Shown in pieces: positions 50,670 through 58,877 of a DNA stretch of 64,000 nt (position 1 is its first letter; each line of letters opens with the position of its first letter). The DNA lies in the NCBI RefSeq assembly GCF_008795955.1, contig NZ_VMHN01000001.1, forward strand, positions 1,488,001 to 1,552,000, in the 5' to 3' direction. Below the pieces are notes generated by a model. The model was not told the DNA's origin. It worked only from the letters and a program-made list of their open reading frames with translations, and searched no databases. Origin of the DNA: Marinobacter denitrificans (GTDB lineage: Bacteria > Pseudomonadota > Gammaproteobacteria > Pseudomonadales > Oleiphilaceae). Made by a program: the position numbers and the translations under genes.

Positions 50670-51590
50670 TCAATAGACTTTCGCAGCACCCTCGGGACGG
50701 GTTTTGAAGCGTTTATGCAACCACAGATACTGGTCTGGCTGTTCGCGGATGGTCTCCTCGATGTAACGGCTCCAGATCTCCGTATCAATTTGCTTGTCCG
50801 CGCCAAACTCCTCCTGTATCGGGGAGAAGGTAACCCGGTAGTTGCCATCCGGCATTCGCAGGTGGCTTACACAAACGACCGACGCGCCGGATACTTTGGC
50901 AATGTAACTGGGAGAGGTAATACATCCGGCCTCGGTGCCGAAGAACGGCACGAAAAGCTCGGTCTTCTTGCCAAAATCCTGGTCGCAGGCGAACCAGACT
51001 TCACCGCCTTTTTTCAGGAACGACACCAGCGGCCGCAACTCACGCTTGGTAAAGGGCCGGATACCGAAATGACGCCGGCGGCCGTTCTCGATCATGCGAT
51101 CGATGACCGGATTGTTGTTGGGACGGTACATGTAACCGGGTTTTTTCAGGTGGCAGGCAATCAACGGCAAGGCAAAATCGAAAATGCTGTAATGCCCGCC
51201 AATCAACAGAACACCCTTACCCCTGGCCTGGGCTTCTTTCAGGTGCTCCAGCCCGTGTACTTCCGCCTGCTCACAATAGCCCGACATATCCCGCCACCAG
51301 GCGTGGATGCTTTCCAGGAAGCCACGGGTACAGGCAACAAAATTGTCCTGAACCAGTTGTTCCCGGGCCGCTGCGTCCAGTTCAGGAAAACAGGTAGCAA
51401 TGTTGGTATTGGCCACCCTGGCCCTGGATTTCAGCCTGCCTTCCAGAAAACAGCCCAGCCGCCGCCCAAGGCGCTGCTTGACCGGCATCGGCAGCAGGGC
51501 TAGCAGATACAGCGTGAATACCAGAAACCAGGATGGCCAGAATGCGGGATGCCACAAAGGCCTGTTGTTCTTGTTCTTACTGCCGGACAT
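50670..51590 (-). CDS. Lipid A biosynthesis acyltransferase (LpxL/LpxM family)
   Basis: Inner-membrane enzyme adding a secondary acyl chain to lipid A. ATG 51590, preceded by AAAGAAG, gives 306 residues with the family N-terminal membrane segment (WPSWFLVFTLYLLALLPMP). The catalytic H-x4-D motif is GGHYSIFDFALP, and the block WFACDQDFGKKTELFVPFFG is present. The open frame extends upstream to 51785, but that part has no family similarity. LpxL and LpxM cannot be told apart from motifs alone. Confidence 0.9.
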   Translation of the reverse strand: MSGSKNKNNRPLWHPAFWPSWFLVFTLYLLALLPMPVKQRLGRRLGCFLEGRLKSRARVANTNIATCFPELDAAAREQLVQDNFVACTRGFLESIHAWWRDMSGYCEQAEVHGLEHLKEAQARGKGVLLIGGHYSIFDFALPLIACHLKKPGYMYRPNNNPVIDRMIENGRRRHFGIRPFTKRELRPLVSFLKKGGEVWFACDQDFGKKTELFVPFFGTEAGCITSPSYIAKVSGASVVCVSHLRMPDGNYRVTFSPIQEEFGADKQIDTEIWSRYIEETIREQPDQYLWLHKRFKTRPEGAAKVY

Positions 51591-51681
51591 ACTTCTTTGC
51601 CTGTTCAAAAACGAGAAACGAGCCTGCCATAGAATCCGGACAAAGTGTACTTCCAAATGTGACCGAAGGGGCCGGCCGGCG

Positions 51682-53208
51682 TCAGGAGCCAAACAGGGCA
51701 GACTTGAGCGGCCGTAGAAAGCCCGCCTGGCTGCCATCATGTGCCACTGGCCGGATACCATCGAATTCCAGATAACCGTCTTCAATCGGCCCGAATCTCA
51801 GGGTTTTCACATCTGCCATGTAGTTCTGGGTGACCTTCCAGGGGCCATGGGTGCCCTGGCGTGGCAGACGATCATCTGCACGGCGAATGTAACCGGAATC
51901 CAGGCCGCCCATCACCGTTCCCTCGCCGCGGCTGTCGCCGGTATCCCTGGGCACGCAGACCCGGTTGTTCTGGGCGTCCATGTAGTTCAGCAGTCGACAC
52001 AGGTACTCTGCGGCAATGTCGACCTTCAGGGTCCAGGAAATATTGGTGTAACCGAAAATCATGCCGGCATTGGGTACACCCTCGACCATCACATTCTTGT
52101 AGATGACCTTGTCCCGCAGCACCACGGGCTGGCCATCAACCATCAGGTCCATCCCTCCAAGCATCTGGATCTCCAGCCCCGTGGCCGGAATGATGATATC
52201 GGCCTTCAGCTCCTGCCCGGATTTAAGCCGGATGCCCTGCTCGGTAAAGCTCTCGATATGGTCCGTCACAACCGACGCCTTGCCCGCGCGAATGGACCCG
52301 AACAGATCCCCATCCTTGACCACACACAGACGCTGGTCCCAGGGATTGTAACTGGGGGAGAAGTGGCTCATGTCGGCCTTGCCATCCAGTTGCCGGCGCA
52401 CCAGGCCCAGCATCAACCGGCGCATGATTCCCGGATTCTTGCGCGAACGGTTATAGAGAAAGCGGGCCACAGCAACGTTCCGCGCCCGGGTAAGGCGATA
52501 GGCAGATTGGGCAGGCAGCATTTTCTGGAAGAACATCGCTACCTTGTCGTTTGACGGCAGCGGCATCAGATAGGAGGGCGAGCGCTGCAACATGGTGACG
52601 TGTTCAGCTTCTTCCGCCATGGTGGGGACCAGTGTAATGGCCGTGGCACCGCTGCCAATAACCACCACACGCTTGCCGGCATAATCCAGGTTCTCCGGCC
52701 AGTGCTGAGGGTGCACAATCCGGCCCTTGAAACTGTCCTCGCCGGGAAAGTCCGGCTTGTAGCCGGCGTCATAATTGTAATAACCCGTGCAGCCGATCAT
52801 GAAGCTGGCGGTAAAAGTGAGGGATTCACCGCTTGCCTCTTGCACCGCCGTCACTGTCCAGCACTTGTCGGTAGCGGACCATTCTGCACGTTTGACCGCC
52901 ATCCCATACCGGATATGTTTGTCGATGTCGTTTTCCGCGGCAGTGTCACTTACGTACCGTTTGATAGAGGGGCCATCGGCCAGCACCTTGCCACTGGTCC
53001 AGGGGCGGAAATTGTAGCCGAAGGTGTACATGTCAGAATCAGAGCGGATACCGGGATAACGGAAAAGGTCCCAGGTACCACCCAGGGACTGCCGGCGCTC
53101 AAGAATGGTGAACGACTTGCCCGGGCACTCACGCTTGAGGTGACAGGCCATACCAATGCCGGATACGCCGGCACCGATAATCAGTACATCTACATGCTGT
53201 TTACTCAT
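51682..53208 (-). CDS. FAD-dependent Baeyer-Villiger-type monooxygenase (second)
   Basis: A 508-residue flavoprotein monooxygenase starting at ATG 53208 (AGGGTAG upstream). It has the FAD motif IIGAGVSGIGMACHL, the NADPH motif VIGSGATAITLVP, and the Baeyer-Villiger fingerprint F-x-G-x3-H-x3-W as FKGRIVHPQHWPEN. It is of a different subgroup from the enzyme at 25.9-27.5 kb: the GTWDLFRYPGIRSDSDMYTF block is typical of EthA-like enzymes acting on linear ketones. No regulator gene is adjacent. Confidence 0.92.
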   Translation of the reverse strand: MSKQHVDVLIIGAGVSGIGMACHLKRECPGKSFTILERRQSLGGTWDLFRYPGIRSDSDMYTFGYNFRPWTSGKVLADGPSIKRYVSDTAAENDIDKHIRYGMAVKRAEWSATDKCWTVTAVQEASGESLTFTASFMIGCTGYYNYDAGYKPDFPGEDSFKGRIVHPQHWPENLDYAGKRVVVIGSGATAITLVPTMAEEAEHVTMLQRSPSYLMPLPSNDKVAMFFQKMLPAQSAYRLTRARNVAVARFLYNRSRKNPGIMRRLMLGLVRRQLDGKADMSHFSPSYNPWDQRLCVVKDGDLFGSIRAGKASVVTDHIESFTEQGIRLKSGQELKADIIIPATGLEIQMLGGMDLMVDGQPVVLRDKVIYKNVMVEGVPNAGMIFGYTNISWTLKVDIAAEYLCRLLNYMDAQNNRVCVPRDTGDSRGEGTVMGGLDSGYIRRADDRLPRQGTHGPWKVTQNYMADVKTLRFGPIEDGYLEFDGIRPVAHDGSQAGFLRPLKSALFGS

Positions 53209-53340
53209 AACTACCCTTGCACCGACTGTTGTTGTTTTTATTAAAATTTTAGCGTGGTATACCACACCAGTGGTTTGAGAATAGCCCAGTACAGGAAAAG
53301 TGGAAATTGGCCCAATACGGCGAATCCGCCGCCGCTTCGG

Positions 53341-53694
53341 TCAGTTGTTGGTGCCGGAGTGTGCAGTTTTACGCCATAACAGCTCAGAGTCATCCCCATT
53401 ACCCAGGGGCAACGCTGCTCGTTCCTCCCGGCATTCAGCCGAGCCCATTTCAAACTCCCGACAAACCCACGGCCGGTTTTCATAAATCGTACACATAAAC
53501 GTCTCCCGATCTATCGCCGAGCACCAGCCATCTTCCAGCCTCAGCATGGTTTCCCCTCCCCATTTATCCACCGCAATATGCCGTGCGGGAACACCTGTGT
53601 CGGAGATGATCATGACTTCCAGACGACAGCAACAGGCTTCACAATTCGAGCAGGAGATGTCGGGGTCCGTTATATTCTTCACAGGGATGGTCAT
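53341..53694 (-). CDS. YkgJ-family cysteine-cluster protein
   Basis: A 117-residue protein with the family cluster CSNCEACCCRLE near the N-terminus, then further cysteines in DGWCSAIDRETFMCTIYENR and PWVCREFEMG. This is the pattern of the YkgJ/UPF0153 Fe-S or zinc-binding family. No signal peptide is present. The family function is unknown. One extra cysteine follows the usual C-x2-C-x2-C-C run. Confidence 0.87.
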   Translation of the reverse strand: MTIPVKNITDPDISCSNCEACCCRLEVMIISDTGVPARHIAVDKWGGETMLRLEDGWCSAIDRETFMCTIYENRPWVCREFEMGSAECREERAALPLGNGDDSELLWRKTAHSGTNN

Positions 53695-53739
53695 GCTTAT
53701 TTCTTCATAACTCCAAAGCCGGCGAAATTCAGGGGGTAT

Positions 53740-54015
53740 TTACCGCTTTTCCTGTTGTTTCAGGAACAACACGATGCCCGGCGGCATGTGGGCCACCCCA
53801 AAAGCGGTTAGAAACGCCGCCAGACCGCCGCCCTCTTCAGCGCCCATGTAGACGGCTGAGACAACCCACGCAAAGCTGGCCGCCACAACAGTGAGCAGTA
53901 TGTGGCCAAGCCAACGCTGGGGAAGAGACGTTATCTGACGATATATCTGCCAGTGGGCGTACCCTGTCATCCAAAGGGCGCCCAGAACCAGAAATAGTGT
54001 CCAAACAAGGCGCAA
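53740..54015 (-). CDS. Small hypothetical membrane protein
   Basis: A 91-residue protein with three hydrophobic segments (about 3-20, 37-58, 64-84). The first codon is TTG at 54015, with AGGAGAAG 3 bp before it, which decides the start. The C-terminus is short and basic (KQQEKR). No family is recognised. It lies 45 bp before the YkgJ-family gene on the same strand and may be co-transcribed. Confidence 0.65.
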   Translation of the reverse strand: MRLVWTLFLVLGALWMTGYAHWQIYRQITSLPQRWLGHILLTVVAASFAWVVSAVYMGAEEGGGLAAFLTAFGVAHMPPGIVLFLKQQEKR

Positions 54016-54108
54016 GGGCTTCTCCTCGATAACGGAACAGGAGCCGCGAAGCGGCGGAAAATCGGTCGCTGGGCAGCCGATTGTTATGTTTTCCCCGAAG
54101 TGCTAGAT

Positions 54109-54136
54109 TGTGTATAGAAACGGGAAATCATACACA
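54109..54136. promoter_or_regulatory. Inverted repeat before vapBC
   Basis: TGTGTAT (54109-54115) and ATACACA (54130-54136) form a 7 bp inverted repeat with a 14 bp spacer, ending 10 bp before the antitoxin start. This is the usual place for autoregulation by a VapBC complex. Confidence 0.6.
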
Positions 54137-54146
54137 TAGGTACACC

Positions 54147-54341
54147 ATGAGAACGAACATTGTCATTGACGATCAGTTGATGGCCGAAGCCCTCAAAGCC
54201 TCTGGCTACGAAACCAAAAAAGAAGCCGTTGAGCAAGGCCTGAGACTTCTGGTCCAACTGAGCAAGCAGCAGGAGATTCGAAAGCTGCGAGGCAAAATCA
54301 ACTGGGAAGGCGACCTGGGTGAAATGCGAAGCTCCCGATGA
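54147..54341 (+). CDS. vapB: VapB-type antitoxin
   Basis: A 64-residue antitoxin. The N-terminal ribbon-helix-helix-like part (MRTNIVIDDQLMAEALKASG then YETKKEAVEQGLRLL) is that of the DUF2191/VapB group, and the C-terminal tail binds the toxin. ATG 54147 is chosen; an open frame reaches back to 54081 but includes the operator. It overlaps the toxin gene by 4 bp (ATGA), which fits tight coupling. Confidence 0.9.
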   Translation: MRTNIVIDDQLMAEALKASGYETKKEAVEQGLRLLVQLSKQQEIRKLRGKINWEGDLGEMRSSR

Positions 54342-54739
54342 TACTGGTGGATACCAGCGTCTGGATCGACTACTTCAACGGAGTCAAAAACCCGCAAACT
54401 GACTTGCTGGATGCCTCGATAGTCCAGGGATCTGCCGCTATAGGAGACCTCATATTTCTGGAAATCCTGCAAGGCATCCGTAACGACAAACAATATCGTC
54501 AGACCAAACAAAGCCTTCTCACGCTGGAACAGTATGAAGTGTTTGGCAAAGATATGGCAGCCAAGTGCGCCGACAATTATCGAGCACTTGGTAAAAGGTG
54601 CATCACGATCAGAAAGTCTGCCGATGTGATCATCGCGACATTTTGCATAGAAAAGGAGCTACCCCTGTTGTTCCTGGATCACGACTTTATCCCTTTTGTT
54701 GATCACCTTGGACTTGAGCCTGCCCTGAGAGAAACATAA
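54338..54739 (+). CDS. vapC: VapC-type PIN-domain toxin ribonuclease
   Basis: A 133-residue PIN-domain protein that probably cleaves tRNA or rRNA when freed from VapB. The acidic metal-binding residues are visible: Asp in MILVDTSVWIDYF, Glu in DLIFLEILQGIR, Asp in RKSADVIIATFC, and Asp in LLFLDHDFIPF. All four catalytic positions are present, so it looks active. It is the second gene of the vapBC pair. The module may be recently acquired, though its composition does not stand out strongly. Confidence 0.92.
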   Translation: MILVDTSVWIDYFNGVKNPQTDLLDASIVQGSAAIGDLIFLEILQGIRNDKQYRQTKQSLLTLEQYEVFGKDMAAKCADNYRALGKRCITIRKSADVIIATFCIEKELPLLFLDHDFIPFVDHLGLEPALRET

Positions 54740-54869
54740 GAGCGTATTACACCAACGCGTTCGTATAACTCCGGGTACAAGTACACCCAGGGGCGTAGCC
54801 ACGGGGAGGAGCCGGGCCGATGGAATAGTGGGTAGGATTATCGGATCTTTTCGTCAAGGCTCCGGACTC

Positions 54870-55763
54870 ATGAACAAACCCATACTGATCATCGGTGGTG
54901 TCTCCGTGGACACCGTGATCCAGCTTGATGCACTGCCACAGCCTGTGCCGCAGACCATCTGGCCCAACGACAGTTACAGAACCCTGGGCAGTACCGGCGC
55001 CGGCAAGGCCCTTAACCTGTCAGCTCTGGGGCGGCCGGTTACACTGCATTCCCTTCTGGGGCGGGACCAGGAGGCGGGCTTCGCAAGTACCGCCCTGCGC
55101 CGCCCCGGAATCGAGTTGTTGGTTGAAACCACCGATACTCCCACCGAGCAGCACGTGAATCTGATGGACCCACACGGCGGACGGGTGTCCCTGTTTGTTC
55201 AGCCACCTGCCGAGCCGGCCACGGTTGACTGGGCTCCAGTGCGCTCTGCCATGGAGCACTGTGAGCTGGTAGTGGTCAATATCCTTGGCTATGCCAAGCC
55301 GGCCCTGGCGTTAGCCCAGAACGCGGGCAGACCCGTGTGGATCGACCTGCACGATTACGATGGCCAGAACCCCCATCACCAGCCGTTTATTGATGCGGCC
55401 AGCGTGATCTTTCTGTCCAGTGACAACCTGGCGGAGTATCGCGGGTTTATGGAAATGATGATCGATGAGGGTAAGGAGTTGGTGGTTTGCACCCATGGCG
55501 CTGACGGCGCCACCCTGCACGACCGGAATGGGGGCTGGCTGGAGCAGCCGGCGTTTCCGGTCGAAGAGGTGCGGGACACCAACGGCGCCGGCGATGCCTT
55601 CTTCAGTGGTTTTCTGATGGGCTACCTGGAAGGCCAAAGCCTGCAAACCTGCCTTCAACTCGGTGCCGCGTGCGGTGCACTCTGCGTTACTTCACGCTCA
55701 CTGGCCGCGGAAGACCTGAGCCGACAGAGGCTTTACGACCATTTACGGGCTGGTGGCTTATAG
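54870..55763 (+). CDS. PfkB-family sugar kinase
   Basis: A ribokinase-like kinase of 297 residues. The N-terminal pattern is IIGGVSVDTVIQLDALPQP with GSTGAGKALNLSALG, and the C-terminal family signature is DTNGAGDAFFSGFLMGYLEG with the catalytic Asp. ATG 54870 follows AAGG and removes 14 unlikely residues of the open frame. Substrate could be ribose, fructose, adenosine or another sugar. Its end overlaps the convergent LOG-family gene by 31 bp. Confidence 0.88.
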   Translation: MNKPILIIGGVSVDTVIQLDALPQPVPQTIWPNDSYRTLGSTGAGKALNLSALGRPVTLHSLLGRDQEAGFASTALRRPGIELLVETTDTPTEQHVNLMDPHGGRVSLFVQPPAEPATVDWAPVRSAMEHCELVVVNILGYAKPALALAQNAGRPVWIDLHDYDGQNPHHQPFIDAASVIFLSSDNLAEYRGFMEMMIDEGKELVVCTHGADGATLHDRNGGWLEQPAFPVEEVRDTNGAGDAFFSGFLMGYLEGQSLQTCLQLGAACGALCVTSRSLAAEDLSRQRLYDHLRAGGL

Positions 55764-56293
55764 TTCTTCAGGGCAGAGATCAGGGCTTCCGGTTGTTGCT
55801 CCACAATCACCATCGCCGCGTACTCGGGCTTGAGGAAGCCAGTGCCGGACATCTTGCGGATGAAAGCCAGCAACTCGTCGTAGTAGCCGTCTACGTTGTA
55901 AAACGCGCAGGGTTTGTTGTGATAGCCGAGCTGGCCCCAGGTCCAGGCTTCGAAGATCTCGTCCATGGTGCCAGGGCCGCCAGGCAGGGCCACGAACGCA
56001 TCGGCCATGTCCGCCATCAGTGCCTTGCGCTCGTGCATGGAGGCCACCACATCCAGCCTGGTGAGGCCCTGGTGGGCCAGTTCCCGGTCACGGAGGGATT
56101 CGGGGATAACGCCGTACACCTCGCGGCCACCGGCCAGCACCGCATCGGCCACCACGCCCATCAGACCTACCTTACCGCCACCGAACACCAAGTCCATACC
56201 CTGGTTGGCCATATAATTGCCGAACTCTTCGGCGGCCTCGGCAAAGCGTTGGTCATTGCCCCGGCTGGAGCCACAAAAGACAGCGATTTTCAT
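55733..56293 (-). CDS. LOG-family (TIGR00730) nucleotide phosphoribohydrolase
   Basis: A 186-residue Rossmann-fold enzyme of the LOG family, which releases free bases from nucleotide monophosphates (cytokinin-activating in plants and some bacteria). The motifs are VFCGSSRG at the start, FGGGKVGLMG, and the signature PGGPGTMDEIFEAWTW (PGGxGTxxE). It overlaps the convergent kinase gene by 31 bp. The substrate in bacteria is often AMP. Confidence 0.9.
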   Translation of the reverse strand: MKIAVFCGSSRGNDQRFAEAAEEFGNYMANQGMDLVFGGGKVGLMGVVADAVLAGGREVYGVIPESLRDRELAHQGLTRLDVVASMHERKALMADMADAFVALPGGPGTMDEIFEAWTWGQLGYHNKPCAFYNVDGYYDELLAFIRKMSGTGFLKPEYAAMVIVEQQPEALISALKNYKPPARKWS

Positions 56294-56396
56294 GAATGTT
56301 TCCTGTCACTGGATTCGTTGTTTGGTGTGTTGGGCCATATACTGTCAGCATCCCAAAAACACCTGAGCCACTGACATCAACACGGGTTACCTTCAC

Positions 56397-57431
56397 ATGA
56401 AAACCGTTTTCTCGCCGTTGCACAACCGCCGCACGGCTACAACAGAGCTCGACGGGGGCGTCCTGATCTCGCCCCATGAGAAGCCGTCACGTGCCGAGAC
56501 CATACTGGGCCGGGTGAAACAGGAACAGTTGGGAGAGGTTCTCGCACCCCGGGAATTCGGTCTGGGCCCGGTGCTGCGTGTGCATACCCAGGACTATGTG
56601 GACTTCCTCAGGACCTGCTGGGCAGACTGGACTGCCGAGGGTAAGCCCGGTGAAGCCATTCCCGCTGTCTGGCCCGGCCGTGGCATGCGGCACCGGGTAC
56701 CGAAAGACATTGATGGCCGCCTGGGCTATTACAGTTTTACCGCCGATACATCGATCACGGAGGGCACCTGGGAAGCCGCCTGTGCTTCTGCCGATGTCGC
56801 ACTGACCGCACAGGCGCTGGTGGCCAACGGCGAGCCTGCGGCCTTCGCACTGTGCCGCCCGCCCGGTCACCATGCCCACGCTGACCTGTTGGGCGGTTAC
56901 TGCTTCTTCAACAACGCTGCCATATCCGCCCAGGCCTTCCGCGACCAGGGCGCCAAACGGGTGGCCGTGCTGGATGTGGATTTCCACCACGGTAACGGCA
57001 CCCAGAGCATTTTCTACTTGCGGGACGATGTGATGACCATCAGCCTGCACGGCGACCCGGACCTGGTGTTCCCCCATTTCCTGGGGTTAGAGGACGAGAG
57101 GGGAGAAGGCGTCGGTGAGGGTTTTAATCTGAACATCGTCTATCCGCCCGGCACGCCTTTTTCGGTCTGGCGCAAGGGACTGGAAACCGCCTGCGCCAGG
57201 ATCACAGCCTATCAACCAGACGCTCTGGTGATCGCCCTGGGCGTGGACACCTTCGAGGACGATCCGATTTCCTTCTTCAAACTGACGTCCGCGGATTACC
57301 TGCTGATGGGGGAGCGGCTGGCGCAACTGAACCTGCCCACGCTGTTTACCATGGAAGGCGGTTACGATGTGGATGCCATTGGGGTGAATGTGGTGAACGT
57401 ACTGAAGGGGTTCGAACGCGCCCGCCTCTAA
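56397..57431 (+). CDS. Histone-deacetylase-family amidohydrolase
   Basis: A zinc-dependent deacetylase of 344 residues. The active site is well kept: RPPGHHAHADLLGGYCFFN with the His pair, the zinc ligands in DVDFHHGNGTQSIFY, SLHGDPD, and the late ALGVDTFEDD and MEGGYD. Bacterial members act on acetylated polyamines or small amides, and this one resembles the acetylpolyamine amidohydrolase group in length and pattern. It is divergent from the LOG-family gene (103 bp gap) and overlaps the next convergent gene by 4 bp. Confidence 0.92.
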   Translation: MKTVFSPLHNRRTATTELDGGVLISPHEKPSRAETILGRVKQEQLGEVLAPREFGLGPVLRVHTQDYVDFLRTCWADWTAEGKPGEAIPAVWPGRGMRHRVPKDIDGRLGYYSFTADTSITEGTWEAACASADVALTAQALVANGEPAAFALCRPPGHHAHADLLGGYCFFNNAAISAQAFRDQGAKRVAVLDVDFHHGNGTQSIFYLRDDVMTISLHGDPDLVFPHFLGLEDERGEGVGEGFNLNIVYPPGTPFSVWRKGLETACARITAYQPDALVIALGVDTFEDDPISFFKLTSADYLLMGERLAQLNLPTLFTMEGGYDVDAIGVNVVNVLKGFERARL

Positions 57432-57949
57432 GGCCGCCCCTGCACATCCTCAAGGCTTGACGACCCGGCTTGCGAGCCACCCTGGACAACACTTAGTGAG
57501 CCATCTGTCTCCAGCACGACGGCTTCTACGCCCTCCAGGGCCAGAACACCCGATGAACGGACGGCGGAGCGTACTTCATCCTCCGTCACCCGCGCCTTGC
57601 GCAGCGCCGCTGGCATGAACTCGCCCCGGTACAGTAGCAGCTGCGGTTCCCCCGTAAGAATACGCCGGAACCATTGCGTGCGAACGCTTGTCCAGGTGAC
57701 GACAAGCTGGAGGCCGATCAGCAGGGCAAACGCCAGCACACCATCTGCCAGCGGAACACTCTTGGACAGCAACACGGTCGCCAACGTTGAACCCAGGGCC
57801 ACCGTTACGATCAAATCGAAGGCGTTGAGCTTCGAAAGAGTCCGGTTGCCGGAGATGCGCAGGAACACCACCAGCACCACGTAAGCCAACACCCCCACAA
57901 CCAGCGTGCGAATCAGGCTCGACCACCCACCGAAAAAGATCTGTTCCAT
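57428..57949 (-). CDS. DUF421 (YetF-like) membrane protein
   Basis: A 173-residue protein starting at ATG 57949 behind GGGAGAG. Three membrane helices (about 8-90) hold the family block LRISGNRTLSKLNAFDLIVTVALGS. A cytoplasmic DUF421 domain follows with YRGEFMPAALRKARVTEDEV and VEAVVLETDGSLSVV. Function is unknown; Bacillus relatives (YetF) affect spore germination. It converges on the deacetylase gene. Confidence 0.9.
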   Translation of the reverse strand: MEQIFFGGWSSLIRTLVVGVLAYVVLVVFLRISGNRTLSKLNAFDLIVTVALGSTLATVLLSKSVPLADGVLAFALLIGLQLVVTWTSVRTQWFRRILTGEPQLLLYRGEFMPAALRKARVTEDEVRSAVRSSGVLALEGVEAVVLETDGSLSVVQGGSQAGSSSLEDVQGRP

Positions 57950-58031
57950 ATTGCTCTCCCTTTTCCGAACCTCTACACCCCGCAGAGAAAATCCCTTCAA
58001 TCGATCTTTTCACCAGAGCCATCCATCTCGG

Positions 58032-58586
58032 CTATGAACCGGACTCCTTTTGGTTTTCAAAGACTTCCGGATACCGGCGTTTCATCCGGGCAAGCCGGTA
58101 GATGGTGATGAAGTTGGTGACCACCACCATGCCCTCCGCCAGCGTACCACCCACCGACCCGATAAAGATGTTATTCAGCATCCAGGCAATGGCGGCGGCC
58201 GCGAGCATCAGCCGCATGGGAATGCCCCTGAGCATGAACATGCCCACGGTCCCGAAGATGGCAGCGGCTATGGCGAAGTAATCCACCGGGCTGCGCCAGG
58301 TCAGCACGGCCGCCACCAGGTTCACCGCCAGTACCGCCAGCATTACCTTCCAGTTGCCCAGATAGCGCCGGGCCAGCATGATGCGACCGATCACCAGCAA
58401 ACTCAGCACCGCCGCTGTCCAACTGCCGAACAGCGCGAACTGCAGCGCAAAGGCCACATTCGCGGAGATCAGCAGCACCATCAGGCGGTCATCCCGCTTG
58501 CTGGCAAAGCCGACAATACAGAACCCCAGCGCAATCAGGCTGACAATCTGGCCTGCCAGATCGGTATAGCTCATACCATCAAACAT
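58032..58586 (-). CDS. YgjV-family membrane protein
   Basis: A 184-residue inner-membrane protein with five to six hydrophobic segments. The pattern FASKRDDRLMVLLISANVAFALQ and the late GGTLAEGMVVVTNFITIYRL fit the Imp-YgjV family of unknown function. A second in-frame start 4 codons downstream is possible. It is 82 bp upstream of the DUF421 gene on the same strand. Confidence 0.85.
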   Translation of the reverse strand: MFDGMSYTDLAGQIVSLIALGFCIVGFASKRDDRLMVLLISANVAFALQFALFGSWTAAVLSLLVIGRIMLARRYLGNWKVMLAVLAVNLVAAVLTWRSPVDYFAIAAAIFGTVGMFMLRGIPMRLMLAAAAIAWMLNNIFIGSVGGTLAEGMVVVTNFITIYRLARMKRRYPEVFENQKESGS

Positions 58587-58628
58587 GAGGATCAGTCAGC
58601 AACGTACAATGGCTTTGCGGGGCCAGGA

Positions 58629-58838
58629 TCACCTTCTGCGATAATCCGGGTCCGTCCAGCAAAGCGGCAGGGATTCCCCGGACGGAAAGTTGAGGCCGGC
58701 TTTTTCAAAGCTTTCCGGGTCCTGGGCCTCCTCACCAAAGTGCAGGCTGCCCTGCACGGTTGTTTCATGGGGATCAAACAACTCTTTGGTGTCCAGTACC
58801 TCGATCATATGCCCGGTCGATTTTTCAGCGAGAAACAT
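58629..58838 (-). CDS. Small hypothetical protein, probably conserved
   Basis: A 69-residue soluble protein with no membrane segment. It carries a good RBS (GGGAGGG, 4 bp before ATG) and has balanced, protein-like composition (HMIEVLDTKELFDPHETTVQ, then GEEAQDPESFEK and a Cys-Trp near the end). I believe similar small proteins occur in related marine bacteria, but no function is known. It lies between the BCCT-like and YgjV genes on the same strand. Confidence 0.65.
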   Translation of the reverse strand: MFLAEKSTGHMIEVLDTKELFDPHETTVQGSLHFGEEAQDPESFEKAGLNFPSGESLPLCWTDPDYRRR

Positions 58839-58877
58839 AAATCCCTCCCGGATTTCCCTGATGGTGTGTGAAACGAT